A stretch of DNA of 64,000 nt from Thalassoglobus neptunius (GCF_007859735.1 NZ_SIHI01000001.1:2245149-2309148); one strand, 5' to 3'. Positions 47,778 through 60,477 are shown, numbered from the stretch's first letter. Program-made: numbers and translations. The notes: generated from the sequence alone by a model not told the origin.

Positions 47778-47957
47778 CTATTTGTTGAGAATGAGTTTAC
47801 CTGTTTTCGTCTGGCGCAATCGGTAGGTTTGCCCGTTGTGTTTGATCGTAATCTCTTCACGCCCATGGAAGAGTTCGGTCGACTCATAGTCACCTTTTGG
47901 TGCGTCGTCTCGATGATCGTCTTCTGGTCGGTCCGAGTCATTCTGTGACGAATTCAT
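47778..47957 (-). CDS. HemP-like small protein
   Basis: 59 residues, MNSSQNDSDRPED then a Glu/Asp-rich stretch. The conserved core is ELFHGREEITIKHNGQTYRL with RQTKTGKLILNK at the C-terminus. The pattern (hydrophobic-strand, IKHNGQTYRLRxTxxGKLILxK) fits the hemin uptake protein HemP/HmuP family. HemP is a short regulator in proteobacterial haem uptake loci, but its planctomycete role is not known and no haem receptor or transporter lies nearby. It sits upstream of NAD synthetase on the same strand (230 bases) and is divergent from the DUF1559 gene. Shorter than 60 codons, so easily missed. Confidence 0.8.
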   Translation of the reverse strand: MNSSQNDSDRPEDDHRDDAPKGDYESTELFHGREEITIKHNGQTYRLRQTKTGKLILNK

Positions 47958-48136
47958 GAATCAGGACTTTTTCTATCTTGCAGAATTTCGGCAGGCTGCG
48001 TTGAGCTTGCACTCGATGCTCACTACATTACCTGCAATTGAGACTCAGTGTCAATAGTGTTCGCTTGTTGGCTTCTGAATTCGATGCGTGTCGAGTTCAG
48101 TTCGTCGCAGTCACTGATATTTGCAGGCTTTGAAGA

Positions 48137-49153
48137 ATGTCAAAGAATTCCCGACGTCGTGGTTTCACGCTGATTGAGCTGTTGGTTGTGATCGCAATCA
48201 TCGCAATTCTCATCGCATTGTTGCTTCCGGCCGTTCAACAGGCTCGAGAGGCAGCACGCCGAACGCAGTGCAAGAACAATCTCAAGCAGATCGGTCTTGC
48301 CTTGCACAACTACCTTGACGTGAACAACGGATTTCCGCCGTCGTTCGTCTCGGATGTCTCCTCTGCAGGGGACAATCCAACTGCAGGAGGAGAGTGGTCG
48401 GCACAGGCTCGGATTCTTCCGTACCTCGAACAGGCTGCGATTTACAACATCGCGAACTTGTCTCTCGCTTATGATGATCCGATCAATGCTGAGATTCCGA
48501 CAATGCGAGTGGCATCGTTCCTTTGTCCCAGCGAAGTGAATGACCGAACTCGTGCCGACTCAAATGGCGTCGCTGAACACTATCCCCTGAGCTACGGGTT
48601 CAATGGGGGAACGTGGCGTGTGTGGGTCAACGGTTCTCGCCAGCCGGGTGACGGAGCATTCGCTCCGAACACCAGCTTCAAGCCGCGTGAATTCGTTGAT
48701 GGAACAAGCAACACTCTTTGCTTCTCCGAAGTGAAAGCGTTCACGGCATACAATCGCGATGGCGGAACCGGAACGGCCACGGTTCCTGAATCTTCTGATG
48801 TTGTGTCCGGATTGATCAGTAGCGGAGGAAGCAACAAGCCGAACAGCGGTCATACGGAATGGGTCGACGGACGCGTTCACCAAACTGGATTCACCGTGAC
48901 ACTTCCTCCTAACGCAAACGTGATTGTTCCAGGCGGAGAACGTCCGGATGAAGGCGACTATACTTCGTGTCGCGAAGACAAGAGTTGCAGCGGCCCCACC
49001 TATGCAGCGGTGACTTCTCGGAGTTGGCACATTTCCATCGTCAACAGCTTGCTGACGGATGGCTCAGTGCGATCGATTTCAGAGAACATCGACCGCAATA
49101 CCTGGCGTAAACTGGGCCAGCGAAACGATGGTCAAATTGTCGGCGAGTTTTAA
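48137..49153 (+). CDS. DUF1559 protein with prepilin-type N-terminal signal
   Basis: 338 residues. The prepilin signal is [20 protein letters not shown], followed by an uninterrupted hydrophobic helix and [20 protein letters not shown]. The DUF1559 domain includes [28 protein letters not shown] and a C-terminal [20 protein letters not shown] motif. It has a central insertion (about 180-250) with [17 protein letters not shown] polar sequence. The family resembles type IV pilin-like surface proteins. It is a different copy from the one at 7667-8779, on the other strand. No pilus assembly gene is adjacent. Confidence 0.9.
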   Translation: MSKNSRRRGFTLIELLVVIAIIAILIALLLPAVQQAREAARRTQCKNNLKQIGLALHNYLDVNNGFPPSFVSDVSSAGDNPTAGGEWSAQARILPYLEQAAIYNIANLSLAYDDPINAEIPTMRVASFLCPSEVNDRTRADSNGVAEHYPLSYGFNGGTWRVWVNGSRQPGDGAFAPNTSFKPREFVDGTSNTLCFSEVKAFTAYNRDGGTGTATVPESSDVVSGLISSGGSNKPNSGHTEWVDGRVHQTGFTVTLPPNANVIVPGGERPDEGDYTSCREDKSCSGPTYAAVTSRSWHISIVNSLLTDGSVRSISENIDRNTWRKLGQRNDGQIVGEF

Positions 49154-49324
49154 TTGTTCGGAATTGTTTGAGAGGAGACTTCGAGCGATTGTTTGAAGCT
49201 TCCTCCGCAAACTCTTTGCCGTTCAATTCTGTGCGGGACTTCGGCAACCCCGAGCTGATTTGTGCAGACAGAGTCGAGTTCGCATTGCGGTCACTCGCGT
49301 ACGAACTCAACACTCAAAACGGAA

Positions 49325-51913
49325 TCACTGAAGAAGTTCCGGTTCGGGTTCGGCTTCCGAGGAATCTTGGGTTGTTTGAAGTTCGACGAACAATTTGAGA
49401 GCGTCCATGTAACGAGGGGCTTCTTCCAGAGCCTGAAGCGAGCTACGAATGGCTCGTGGTTTGTCTCCGAGTTTCTGGTATTGGGCAGCGGCTCTGTAAT
49501 GAATCCCGGCGGGGTCTGCGGGATTCATTTGAAGGAGTGCTTCGAGGCTGCTTGCTGCTTCGTCGGGGTGATTCAGTTTTTCACCGGCGAGTGCCAGTCC
49601 CGCGTGTGGCTGCGGGATGAGCGGTTTGATAGCGAGTAGTCTTGTGGAGTATTCGGCGAGCTTGTCCCAGTCTTCGTTTTCCTGAGACAATTCCATCAAT
49701 CTCATGAGTGGGCTCACAGCATCTGGATCACGATTCACGATCTCGTTGAGGATGTCCGATTCCTTTTCGATCATGTCTTGAGACCGGTAGATCTCAGCAA
49801 GCTGCATCGACGGGCTGTCAGGACCGGTTTCATACGGGAACAGTTCGACCGCTTTCTCGAGAACTTCTGCAGCTGCGGTTCGTTCGTCTGCTTCGAGCAG
49901 AATCGAAGCACATTGCTTGAGTCCAACGTAGTTGGTCGGGTTCGCCTCGACCCAGGCGATGATTGCCGTTGGTCCCAGTGGACTCGAGATGACGTCGGCC
50001 AGTTCTGGTTCTGACCAGTCGACTTCGCCACCAAAATCATTCGCCAAAGCGAGTGCGTGCTCTTCGAAAGCTTCGTCGATTTCAGCGATCGGGGCTGTGT
50101 GTCGTTCAATGGCTTCATTGGTATTCATGCCGATGGCAAGGTCGTCCAGAATGGCCAGAATCGCGTCGAAGCCGTAGCGGTCGATCAGGAATTTCACGAC
50201 CAGCGAGCTTTGAAAGTATGCAAACTGAACGTGAATCGGGGACTCCGGAGAAAGAAACAGGTCGCTCATGTTCCGAATTGAAGACAGACTCCCTTCGAGG
50301 ATCATCTTTCGGTAAGTCGAGTTCATCTGCTCGCCCCAACTGGGGTCTTTCATTCGCTCTTCGTAAACAGAAAGGCCCTCGCTGAGCCAGCGCGGCATCC
50401 GGTTGTTGGTTTTGTTGAGCGTGATCACGTGCGCGAACTCGTGCCAGAGAACCGATTCGAGGTTCACCGGATTCTGTGATTGTGACGCTGGACTGTTCGC
50501 GGTAATCACATCGCCGAAACAAACTCCCAGAAAGCCGGGGATGCCTGGCATCCCGAAGGTGCGAACTTCAAAGTCAGCAGGCTTGGGAAAGATTTCGACA
50601 AGTATCGTCTCAGGCAGTTCGATTCGATATTTTTCGGTCAGTTGTTGTCTCGCCTGAGTCAGCAATTTGAGAACTCGTTGACCGTAGATTTCTGCTTCGG
50701 CCGGCTCCATGCGAATGAAGAAATTGTTCTCGCTGATCGTCGTGAAGTTTTCCAACTCGTGGCGGAGAGTGACAAGGTTGTACATGGCGATGTCGTAAGG
50801 ATCGTTCTGATGAAGTTCCTCGGCGAGTCGCCAGCCTTCGTCTTCTCGCCCCAGACGCATGAAGTCCTGAACGAGTTGCTTCTTCGCCGCGAGATAGGTT
50901 TGATCAAACTCCAATGCCTGTTGTTGTCGTTTGGATCCTTCTTCGAAGCGGTACTTCTGTGACAACTCCCGTCCGATGACATGGTCGACAAGCGGGTTCG
51001 TTTCCCAATGTTCAAGAGCGGCTTCGTAGGCATCGATTGCTTGTTCGTCCCGGCCCTGAAGCGAAAGGATTGCCGACCGAAATGCCAGTGCTTCCGGGTG
51101 CGATGAATTGACGTTGAGAATCTGATCGATCACCTGATTGGCTTCGTCATACTGTTCGCGGTCAATCAGGCTGTCAACTTGCATCAAATGTGCCCCAACG
51201 TGATGGGGATTAAGTTTCAGCGTCTTTTGCAGGGCAGCAGTCGAGACTTCGGAATCTGATTCACGAAAGGCTCTTGCGACTCCAAAATGGATATCAGGAT
51301 CGTCCGCGTGATTTTCGAGGGCTCCTTCGAAGATTTCCGCTGCGAGCTGGAAGTCGCGTTTGTCGAGTGCGAGTTCTCCTAGTGCGAGGATCGGAGATCG
51401 ATGGAGAGGATTGTTGCGACGGGCACGGGCGAAGAATGTTTCCTGCACCTGTTTGGCGTCAGCACCGCGTTCGAGAATGAATCGCCCAAGCGTGATCAAG
51501 TTCTCGGCGTCGGTGTAACGCCACGGAGAACCCTGCACCAACTGTCCGATTTCTTCGTATAGCGTCTCGATGCGGTCGGTCTGACCGGTAAATTGGCAGG
51601 CTTCAATTGCAGCTGTCCGAAGTCGAATGCTCCAGCTGTAACGTTCGAGTGCCTGATCGATTGTTGTGAGTGAATCTTGGTAGCGGCCGAGATCGAACTG
51701 GGCTTCTGCTTTCAGAATGTGCCAGGACTCACCGTAGACTCCGTCTTCAATCGCTGCTTCTGTCTCGTTGAGGCATTCTTCGAGTTGCCCGGTGATCAAC
51801 AGGCGGCGGCACTCGTTGATGTCCGCAGAGTGTGCCTTTGACGCGGTGATGGAAAACAGCGTACTGACGATCAGGATAATGAAGACTGGTGACGGCACCC
51901 TCGTACGAGTCAT
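49325..51913 (-). CDS. Secreted TPR protein with gluzincin (HExxH) metallopeptidase domain
   Basis: 862 residues. A signal peptide at 1-29 (SPVFIILIVSTLFSITASKA, cleavage near AHS-AD). A long tetratricopeptide array precedes the peptidase region, recognisable by repeats with A-x3-G-Y/D spacing. The metal motif is HEFAH, His491 and His495, with Glu492 as catalytic base; the third ligand is probably Glu512 in WLSEGLSVYEE, the gluzincin (MA clan) layout. More TPRs follow to the end. The start at 51913 has GAGGAGAG ahead and begins the signal peptide; an open frame extends to 52018. Substrate unknown. The downstream region shows no gene partner. Confidence 0.85.
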   Translation of the reverse strand: MTRTRVPSPVFIILIVSTLFSITASKAHSADINECRRLLITGQLEECLNETEAAIEDGVYGESWHILKAEAQFDLGRYQDSLTTIDQALERYSWSIRLRTAAIEACQFTGQTDRIETLYEEIGQLVQGSPWRYTDAENLITLGRFILERGADAKQVQETFFARARRNNPLHRSPILALGELALDKRDFQLAAEIFEGALENHADDPDIHFGVARAFRESDSEVSTAALQKTLKLNPHHVGAHLMQVDSLIDREQYDEANQVIDQILNVNSSHPEALAFRSAILSLQGRDEQAIDAYEAALEHWETNPLVDHVIGRELSQKYRFEEGSKRQQQALEFDQTYLAAKKQLVQDFMRLGREDEGWRLAEELHQNDPYDIAMYNLVTLRHELENFTTISENNFFIRMEPAEAEIYGQRVLKLLTQARQQLTEKYRIELPETILVEIFPKPADFEVRTFGMPGIPGFLGVCFGDVITANSPASQSQNPVNLESVLWHEFAHVITLNKTNNRMPRWLSEGLSVYEERMKDPSWGEQMNSTYRKMILEGSLSSIRNMSDLFLSPESPIHVQFAYFQSSLVVKFLIDRYGFDAILAILDDLAIGMNTNEAIERHTAPIAEIDEAFEEHALALANDFGGEVDWSEPELADVISSPLGPTAIIAWVEANPTNYVGLKQCASILLEADERTAAAEVLEKAVELFPYETGPDSPSMQLAEIYRSQDMIEKESDILNEIVNRDPDAVSPLMRLMELSQENEDWDKLAEYSTRLLAIKPLIPQPHAGLALAGEKLNHPDEAASSLEALLQMNPADPAGIHYRAAAQYQKLGDKPRAIRSSLQALEEAPRYMDALKLFVELQTTQDSSEAEPEPELLQ

Positions 51914-52100
51914 GACTCTCTCCTCGACCATTTTCATGGTTTCCCTGTACTCGCCTGAACCTGTTTCTTCCGCTGCATACTGCGACGTCTCTGCGAATCG
52001 CTGCAAACTGAAGATCAAGGTGCTCTTGGTGAGATTCCGCGCGTTTACATCCTACGCCATGTTCCCCAGAGATGGAATCTCGCAAGGATTTCGAAACGGG

Positions 52101-52892
52101 TTAAGATTCTGAGTGATCCGGTTTTGGAGAACGTGTGAGTTGAGGAAAGACTCCCAGCAAGAATGTTGCGAGTGACTTCGCTGCACTTGTCGCCTGCTCG
52201 CGGATTTGCCAAAGATCTTTCACACACTCTGGGCGTTTGAAAAGGCTTCCCACCAATGCACCTGCTCGAATGGTTCCTTTGTTCCCGAAGATCGCGAGGA
52301 CTTCAGAAGGAAGATCTGCGTCGAGGGCATCGCTGATCGATCGAATCACCATGAACGGGACCTGACGTTCACGACAGGTGCTGGCGACCGCGAGCGATTC
52401 CATGTCGGCCGCGATGGCTTCGGTCGCGTTTCGAAGTTGCTTCTTTTGTTCGACCGTTCGGACAATCCGATCCACAGTGCAGACACGTCCCACGTGCAAA
52501 CCTTCACCGGGTGAGTCCTCCATTTCGATCGGAATTCGAATTTCCTGCGGACCGTTGCTGTCCACGACTTCGTTCGCGACAACGATATGCCCGGTCTTCA
52601 TCGATTCTCTGAGCCCTCCGGAAAGACCGACTGACAACACCCAGTCAGGGGAGAAGGCATCAATCGCTGCGTTTGTTGCTCCTCTCGCACGCTCTCGGCC
52701 AGCACCTCCTTCGACGACGATGACCCGCGTGGAATCGAGAAAGCAGTTTCGAAACTTGAAGCCGTTCCCATTGACGGACTTCCTCACATCTAGCTGTCTC
52801 AGCAGTGGCGCCGTTTCGAGAGATAGGGCAGCGATGACGACAACAGTGACGCTTGCAGACTCGGAACGGTCATTCGTTGGAGGAACTGTCAT
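52101..52892 (-). CDS. Nucleoside phosphorylase / MTA-SAH-nucleosidase-like protein
   Basis: 263 residues. PNP_UDP_1-type fold: N-terminal VVVIAALSLETAPLLRQLD, then VVEGGAGRERARGATNAAI and SVGLSGGLRE (phosphate-loop-like). The late motif AIAADMESLAVASTCRERQVPF matches the MESxAV signature that holds the ribose in MTA/SAH nucleosidases and phosphorylases, and IRSISDALDADLP carries the base-binding Asp. The substrate cannot be told: it may be a hopanoid-associated nucleosidase-like or a methylthioadenosine enzyme. Overlaps the upstream 127-residue gene by 23 bases, so the pair is coupled. Confidence 0.82.
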   Translation of the reverse strand: MTVPPTNDRSESASVTVVVIAALSLETAPLLRQLDVRKSVNGNGFKFRNCFLDSTRVIVVEGGAGRERARGATNAAIDAFSPDWVLSVGLSGGLRESMKTGHIVVANEVVDSNGPQEIRIPIEMEDSPGEGLHVGRVCTVDRIVRTVEQKKQLRNATEAIAADMESLAVASTCRERQVPFMVIRSISDALDADLPSEVLAIFGNKGTIRAGALVGSLFKRPECVKDLWQIREQATSAAKSLATFLLGVFPQLTRSPKPDHSES

Positions 52893-53253
52893 TCAATTCT
52901 CGATTCGAAGTGGGCTTTTTTTGAGTGGCCGATTTCGTGAATTCCGCTTCGCTTTCGTTGACCTTTTCGATCATCCAGTCGATCGAATCACGGCGTCCGA
53001 GAAATTCTGCGAACTCCGAGTAGTCGTGCGGGTTCAGCACTGCAGTGGCAATCGGTTGGAAAAAGTGCAGTGCTTGCGAGCCGAGATAGTTCAAGGGGCG
53101 AGACATTTCCAGAAACGCGATCGCTGGGGTCGTCAATTCTCGACGAGCCACTTCACGCGCGAGTCGTTCAACGATCTCTAATTGACGTTCGGTTGGCTTT
53201 GCTGATTCGGAGGGCATCGCAAATGCGTGACGAAGCCATGATCGGAAGGTCAT
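52870..53253 (-). CDS. Hypothetical protein, 127 residues
   Basis: Start at 53253 chosen (GGAG about ten bases upstream; the longer frame to 53505 begins with unlikely sequence). The protein begins MTFRSWLRHAFAMPSESAKP and has a central conserved-looking segment: AFLEMSRPLNYLGSQALHFF, then QPIATAVLNPHDYSEFAEFL. The end is Lys/Ser/Asn-rich and probably disordered. No domain recognised. The segment SQALHFFQP suggests a short amphipathic helix. Overlaps the nucleoside phosphorylase gene, so may be functionally linked. Divergent from the UxaA-type gene. Confidence 0.6.
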   Translation of the reverse strand: MTFRSWLRHAFAMPSESAKPTERQLEIVERLAREVARRELTTPAIAFLEMSRPLNYLGSQALHFFQPIATAVLNPHDYSEFAEFLGRRDSIDWMIEKVNESEAEFTKSATQKKPTSNRELNDSSSNE

Positions 53254-53491
53254 GCTGATTCGCTCCAGTTGAGCGTACTCTTCAAGTGATTCATAGGGGG
53301 TGATCAACAGATGTTCGTCGAAGCAGTGTGCATCAACATTCACAACGACATTCAAATGTAGCAGGTTGATTGACGTTGCGGACAGTGACGAGCGGCCAGC
53401 GTGAGAGTTGCTTTCAATGGGCTCCTGTCGTTTTGGGAAAACTTCTCTACAATTCTTGCTGATGGTCTTCTGCAACTGGGAAAGATTCGAG

Positions 53492-55039
53492 ATGAGTGAC
53501 GACACAGGGTTCTTGCTGCTTCATCCTTCTGACAACATTGTTGTCGCACGCCGTCATCTGAAACAGGGTGCCAGCTGGAGCGGGAATTCCGTGACCGTCG
53601 AAGCTCGTGAGAGAGTTGATCTCGGCCACAAAATGGCGATTTCTCCAATCGCTCAAGGGGAAGCGATTCGAAAGTTCGGACAACCGATTGGATTTGCGAC
53701 GCAGCCAATCGACCCGGGCGAGAATGTCCATACACACAATGTGGGACTCGGACATTTAGGTCACTCATACGAATACTGCACGTCGCTGGTGACTTTGCCG
53801 CCCCCGAAAGAAGAAAGAACGTTTCAGGGAATTCGCAGACCGGACGGCCGCGCAGCGACTCGGAATTACGTCGGAATCATCAGCACTGTGAACTGCTCAG
53901 CGACTTCGGCTCGCTACATCGCCGACGCATTCGACGAGCAACTTCTCGAACAATACCCGAATGTCGACGGAGTGGTCGCGCTTTCGCACAAAGGGGGATG
54001 TGCGTTCGAATACGGCGGATCGGATCACCGGCTTCTCGCACGAACACTTGCCGGATTTGCTGAGCATCCGAACATCGGTGCGTATCTGATTGTCGGGCTC
54101 GGGTGTGAAACAGCCCAAGCTTCGTTCCTCACCGACGAACACAATCTCGTGGAATTGAATCTGCCGGGGAATGATTCACGTAAGCCGCTGGTGATGAACA
54201 TTCAAGATCAGGGAGGAGTCGCAAAGACCGTCGAGCGCGGAATCGCCATGCTCAAAGAGCTGCTTCCCGAAGTGAATCGAGTCGAGCGAGTGCCGATTCC
54301 AGTTTCGGAATTGATCCTCGCGACTGAGTGCGGAGGAAGCGATGGAAACAGCGGAGTGACCGCCAACCCAGCTGTGGGCATTGCCAGTGATCTTCTCGTG
54401 GCAGCAGGAGGAACTTCGATTCTCGCCGAAGTCCCCGAAATTTATGGTGGCGAGCACCTGTTAACACGCCGGGCAGCGACTCGAGAGATTGCCGATAAGT
54501 TGCTCGAACGGATTCAGTGGTGGGAAGATTACGCTAAAAAGTTTGGGGCACAGATCGATAACAATCCCTCTGTCGGAAACAAAAAGGGCGGCCTGACAAC
54601 GATCTTCGAGAAGTCACTCGGAGCGATCGCGAAGGGGGGAAGCTCACCGCTTCGGGCTGTCTATGAGTACGCTGAGCGAGTCCGTGAAAAGGGATTCGTC
54701 ATCATGGATACTCCCGGCTATGATCCTCCGTCAGTCACAGGCATGGTTGCTGGGGGAGCCAATCTCGTCGTCTTCACGACCGGTCGAGGAAGCTGCTTTG
54801 GATGCAAGCCGGTTCCGACCATCAAAGTCGCGACCAATTCGCTGATGTATCACCGGATGGTTGATGACATGGACCTCAATGCCGGAAGAATTCTCGACGG
54901 GGAAGCAACTGTTGAACAAGTGGGAGAAGAGCTCTTCGAAATGCTGATCGCAGTGGCCAGCGGCGAACAGACAAAGAGTGAACAGCAGGGGATTGGCGAC
55001 GAAGAGTTCTGCCCCTGGACACCCGGCCCGGTTTTCTAA
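53492..55039 (+). CDS. UxaA-family hydro-lyase (altronate/galactarate dehydratase type)
   Basis: 515 residues. The N-terminal SAF-like domain (FLLLHPSDNIVVARRHLKQG, then HKMAISPIAQGEAIRKFGQPIG) and the larger C-terminal catalytic domain are in the order of altronate and galactarate dehydratases. The latter begins GIRRPDGRAATRNYVGIIST and contains SHKGGCAF, LGCET, ATECGGSDGNSGVTANPAVG and TTGRGSCFGCKPVPTIKVATN. Cysteine residues there can ligate an iron centre. The family removes water from aldonate or aldarate sugars. The exact sugar acid is unknown; no transporter or other sugar-acid gene is nearby. The start at 53492 is picked before the SAF domain; the upstream 28 codons look non-coding. 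Confidence 0.87.
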   Translation: MSDDTGFLLLHPSDNIVVARRHLKQGASWSGNSVTVEARERVDLGHKMAISPIAQGEAIRKFGQPIGFATQPIDPGENVHTHNVGLGHLGHSYEYCTSLVTLPPPKEERTFQGIRRPDGRAATRNYVGIISTVNCSATSARYIADAFDEQLLEQYPNVDGVVALSHKGGCAFEYGGSDHRLLARTLAGFAEHPNIGAYLIVGLGCETAQASFLTDEHNLVELNLPGNDSRKPLVMNIQDQGGVAKTVERGIAMLKELLPEVNRVERVPIPVSELILATECGGSDGNSGVTANPAVGIASDLLVAAGGTSILAEVPEIYGGEHLLTRRAATREIADKLLERIQWWEDYAKKFGAQIDNNPSVGNKKGGLTTIFEKSLGAIAKGGSSPLRAVYEYAERVREKGFVIMDTPGYDPPSVTGMVAGGANLVVFTTGRGSCFGCKPVPTIKVATNSLMYHRMVDDMDLNAGRILDGEATVEQVGEELFEMLIAVASGEQTKSEQQGIGDEEFCPWTPGPVF

Positions 55040-55143
55040 GCGATTGACGTCACTTCTCTGCACGCGACGAAATGAGTTTCGTTTGCTGAGTTCTCGTTGA
55101 ATTGGTGTTCTGCTGAATTAGCGAACAGAAGCCGAAGAATGAA

Positions 55144-55180
55144 AAAAGCCTCGTCCGTTGCGGGACGAGGCTTTTCCTTT
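55144..55180. terminator. Bidirectional terminator between convergent UxaA-type and ppdK genes
   Basis: AAAAGCCTCGTCC (55144-55156) pairs with GGACGAGGCTTTT (55163-55175). A-tract on the left and T-tract on the right allow termination in both directions. Confidence 0.88.
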
Positions 55181-55216
55181 TGATCCGTCAAAATCAGCAG
55201 CAAGCATCCTGCTCGT

Positions 55217-57940
<2,724 letters not shown>

Positions 57941-58240
57941 ATGACCTTTTTCCTCGTTCGTTGAATGGCTCACGCCTGCGTTCTTATAACGACTGCGTTT
58001 ACATTGGTAGCCTGTCGACGATCCTGTCGCAGACTGTGATCCAGAGCATTTCGTATCACAGAAAGGGGGAAACTAACAGTCCCCCACTTTGACTTCAAGC
58101 GATGGCGTGCCGCAGGAGTTGGAGCCTCCCCGGCAAGCGACCTCTTTCGAAGGTCGCTGTCAGGTAATTCGTTGTCGTCACAGAAGACTTACGAAGGTTG
58201 ATAACAAACGCTGATTTCACGAAATCAGCTTACCGCACGC
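57941..58240. other. Intergenic region between ppdK and rpmB with hairpins
   Basis: About 300 bases, no gene. A stem AGCGACCT/AGGTCGCT (58136-58158, seven-base loop) lies between rpmB and ppdK, about 200 bases before ppdK on its strand, and could be part of a leader. The rpmB terminator is described separately. Confidence 0.5.
58200..58229 (-). terminator. Terminator-like hairpin after rpmB
   Basis: GCTGATTTC (58210-58218) and GAAATCAGC (58221-58229) form a tight hairpin. On the minus strand GTTTGTTAT follows. It lies 11 bases after the rpmB stop. Confidence 0.7.
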
Positions 58241-58555
58241 CTATTTCTTTTTCTCTGCTTCGATCTTTTCGACGGTGAACGGCTCGCGAACGACAGGGCG
58301 TTCGACCATTCCTGAACGAATCAGACTCACTGGAACGCGTCGACGGACGACTTTTCCGTCTTCGATCACACGAATCCGCTGAAGGTTCTTTTTGAACTTC
58401 CGTCGTGTGATTCCGGTGGTTTTTCGTCCGTTACCGCCGAGGTATTTGGCTTTACCACGCTGTGACAGACTATTTCCGAGCGCAGGCTTGTTCTCACCGT
58501 AAGCCTTGTGCTTCTTTGCAAGTTTTGCCCGTTTATTCTTCTTCAATGTGCTCAT
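58241..58555 (-). CDS. rpmB: 50S ribosomal protein bL28-like
   Basis: 104 residues, very basic. The core, [20 protein letters not shown] then [19 protein letters not shown], matches the bL28 pattern (T-x-R-x-F-x2-NLQ followed by G-x3-R-x-R-V-x3-L-x-SG). The N-terminal half is unlike common bL28, lacking the CxxTGK-type start, and has a Lys-rich stretch with [20 protein letters not shown]. The C-terminal tail is Lys/Glu-rich. Planctomycete bL28 proteins vary at their ends. The call rests mainly on the central motif; another basic ribosome-associated protein is possible. Confidence 0.75.
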   Translation of the reverse strand: MSTLKKNKRAKLAKKHKAYGENKPALGNSLSQRGKAKYLGGNGRKTTGITRRKFKKNLQRIRVIEDGKVVRRRVPVSLIRSGMVERPVVREPFTVEKIEAEKKK

Positions 58556-58716
58556 GGCAACAGCCTTGTCGACTTAAAAAGTCCAATGTCCGCGTGAAAT
58601 TTCGAGCCCGAAATACTAGTCGGTTTGACGCTTAAGTTCAATTCGACGTCGCAAAAATCTCTGATCCCGAGCGACGATAGGGGTGGTCTTGGCATAAAGT
58701 TCGTTCAGGAAACGTG

Positions 58717-60180
58717 TTAGGGCGCTTCGGCAGGCTGGGCGAGGTGAAATTCCGTAGCGGATTCAAACATTTTCGCCGCCCGCAACAGCCGAACTTCTTC
58801 ATACGCCGGAGCGAGAAGCTGCATCCCCACCGGAAGGCCGTCCCCTGTGTGGCCAGCCGGAATTGAGATTCCCGGGATCCCAGCGAGATTGGCTCCGATG
58901 GTGTAGATGTCGTTGAGGTACATCTGAAGCGGGCTGTCTGAAAGTTCACCGATCCGAAAAGCGGGAGTCGGGCTTGTGGGTGAAAGAACGACATCCACTT
59001 TCTCGAAGGCCTGCTGATAATCCTGAGCAATCAGCCGTCGGATTTTCAGTGCTTTCAGGTAGTAAGCATCGTAGTACCCGGACGAAAGGGCATACGCACC
59101 GATCATGATTCGCCGTTTCACTTCCGGCCCGAATCCTTCGCCCCGCGAAGCTTCGTACATTCCGGTCAAGTTTTCGAAGTTGTCAGCCCGGTGGCCGTAA
59201 TGGACACCGTCATATCGTGACAAATTGCTCGAAGCCTCGGATGGTGCGATGATATAATACGCCGCCACACCATACTTGGCGTGCTTCATTTCGAGTTCGA
59301 CGATTTCAGCCCCGAGCTCTTTGTAAGTCTGGACCGCGTTGTCGATCGCAGTTTGAACTTCCGGATCGAGCCCCTCTCCGTAGTGTTCAGGAACAATTCC
59401 AATTCGCAAATTCTCAATCGGAGACAATTCAGAAATGTTCAGGGAAGGAAACTCGACATTCACGGAAGTGGAATCCCGGTCGTCATGTCCCCACACCGCT
59501 TCCAGAAGCGCAGCTGCATCGTCGACCGTGCGGGCGAACGGGCCGATTTGGTCGAGCGAGCTGGCGAAAGCGACGAGACCATATCGAGAGACACGGCCAT
59601 ACGTTGGCTTCATCCCGACAATTCCGCACAACGCCGCCGGTTGACGAATCGATCCCCCGGTGTCTGAACCAAGGGCAATTGGGGCCATTCGGGCTGCCAC
59701 TGCGGCTGCCGATCCGCCGCTCGATCCGCCAGGTGCGCAATCTGTGTTCCACGGGTTTCGCGTCAGCTGAATCGCAGAGTTTTCGCAGGAGGAGCCCATT
59801 GCGAACTCGTCGAGATTGGTTCGCCCGAGCGGAATCGCTCCTGCATCGAGGAGATTCTGGACAGCTGTCGATGTGTAGAGCGAGCGAAATTCCGACAACA
59901 TCTTGCTTGCACACGAGGTGACTTCACCCTGAATGCAAAGATTGTCTTTGATGGCCACTGGAATTCCGGCAAGCGGTCCGAGCGGTTCGCCCTTTTGGCG
60001 TTTTTCGTCGATCTGATCGGCCAACTGCAGGGCTGACTCGTCGAATGTTTCGAGGAATGCTCCCACGCGTTCGTTTTGCTGAGCGATCGCGTCGAGGTGA
60101 GCTTGAACGATCTGTCGACTCGTCGCTTCGCCGCTTGTCATCAAGGACTGAAGTTGTGCGACGTTTTGTGTGTGAATCAC
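58717..60180 (-). CDS. gatA: Aspartyl/glutamyl-tRNA amidotransferase subunit A
   Basis: 487 residues, amidase-signature family. The Ser-cisSer-Lys triad is visible: Lys78 in [10 protein letters not shown], Ser153 in [14 protein letters not shown] and Ser177 in [19 protein letters not shown], in the same spacing as known GatA. Further segments [19 protein letters not shown] and SFDQIGP-like [11 protein letters not shown] fit GatA rather than general amidases. GatA releases ammonia from glutamine, which GatB uses to convert mischarged Asp-tRNA(Asn)/Glu-tRNA(Gln). It begins three bases after the gatC stop. gatB is not in the window. Confidence 0.95.
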   Translation of the reverse strand: MIHTQNVAQLQSLMTSGEATSRQIVQAHLDAIAQQNERVGAFLETFDESALQLADQIDEKRQKGEPLGPLAGIPVAIKDNLCIQGEVTSCASKMLSEFRSLYTSTAVQNLLDAGAIPLGRTNLDEFAMGSSCENSAIQLTRNPWNTDCAPGGSSGGSAAAVAARMAPIALGSDTGGSIRQPAALCGIVGMKPTYGRVSRYGLVAFASSLDQIGPFARTVDDAAALLEAVWGHDDRDSTSVNVEFPSLNISELSPIENLRIGIVPEHYGEGLDPEVQTAIDNAVQTYKELGAEIVELEMKHAKYGVAAYYIIAPSEASSNLSRYDGVHYGHRADNFENLTGMYEASRGEGFGPEVKRRIMIGAYALSSGYYDAYYLKALKIRRLIAQDYQQAFEKVDVVLSPTSPTPAFRIGELSDSPLQMYLNDIYTIGANLAGIPGISIPAGHTGDGLPVGMQLLAPAYEEVRLLRAAKMFESATEFHLAQPAEAP

Positions 60181-60183
60181 TGA

Positions 60184-60477
60184 TCAAGCTCCTTCGAGAA
60201 TCTGTGGAACGAGAAAGTATTTTCCGTCGGTGCTCGGAGCATTGCTCAAGGCTTCTCGTCGATCGATGGAGGTCTTCGGCTCGTCTGTTCGGAAGACGTT
60301 GGTCAGCTCAGCAGTGTGAGCCATTGGCAACACATTTTCGGTGTCGACTTCGTTCAACTGTTCCACGTAGTTGAGGATGTTTCCGAGTTGGTCGACGAAC
60401 AGTTCCTCTTCTTCCGGTGTGAGCTTCAGCCTAGCCAGCTTGGCGACTTTTCGGACGTCTTCAATTGTCAGTTGCAT
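60184..60477 (-). CDS. gatC: Aspartyl/glutamyl-tRNA amidotransferase subunit C
   Basis: 97 residues. The helical GatC pattern begins MQLTIEDVRKVAKLARLKLT, then EEEELFVDQLGNILNYVEQL, ending with VPQILEGA. GatC wraps around GatA and GatB and stabilises the complex. The start at 60477 fits other GatC proteins; the frame continues open to 60549. Directly upstream of gatA, coupled by a three-base spacing. Confidence 0.94.
   Translation of the reverse strand: MQLTIEDVRKVAKLARLKLTPEEEELFVDQLGNILNYVEQLNEVDTENVLPMAHTAELTNVFRTDEPKTSIDRREALSNAPSTDGKYFLVPQILEGA

Noticed and set aside
47597..47941. 114-codon minus-strand frame over the hemP region
   Set aside because: Wrong frame; the HemP-like protein is read in another frame of the same strand with a clear conserved core.
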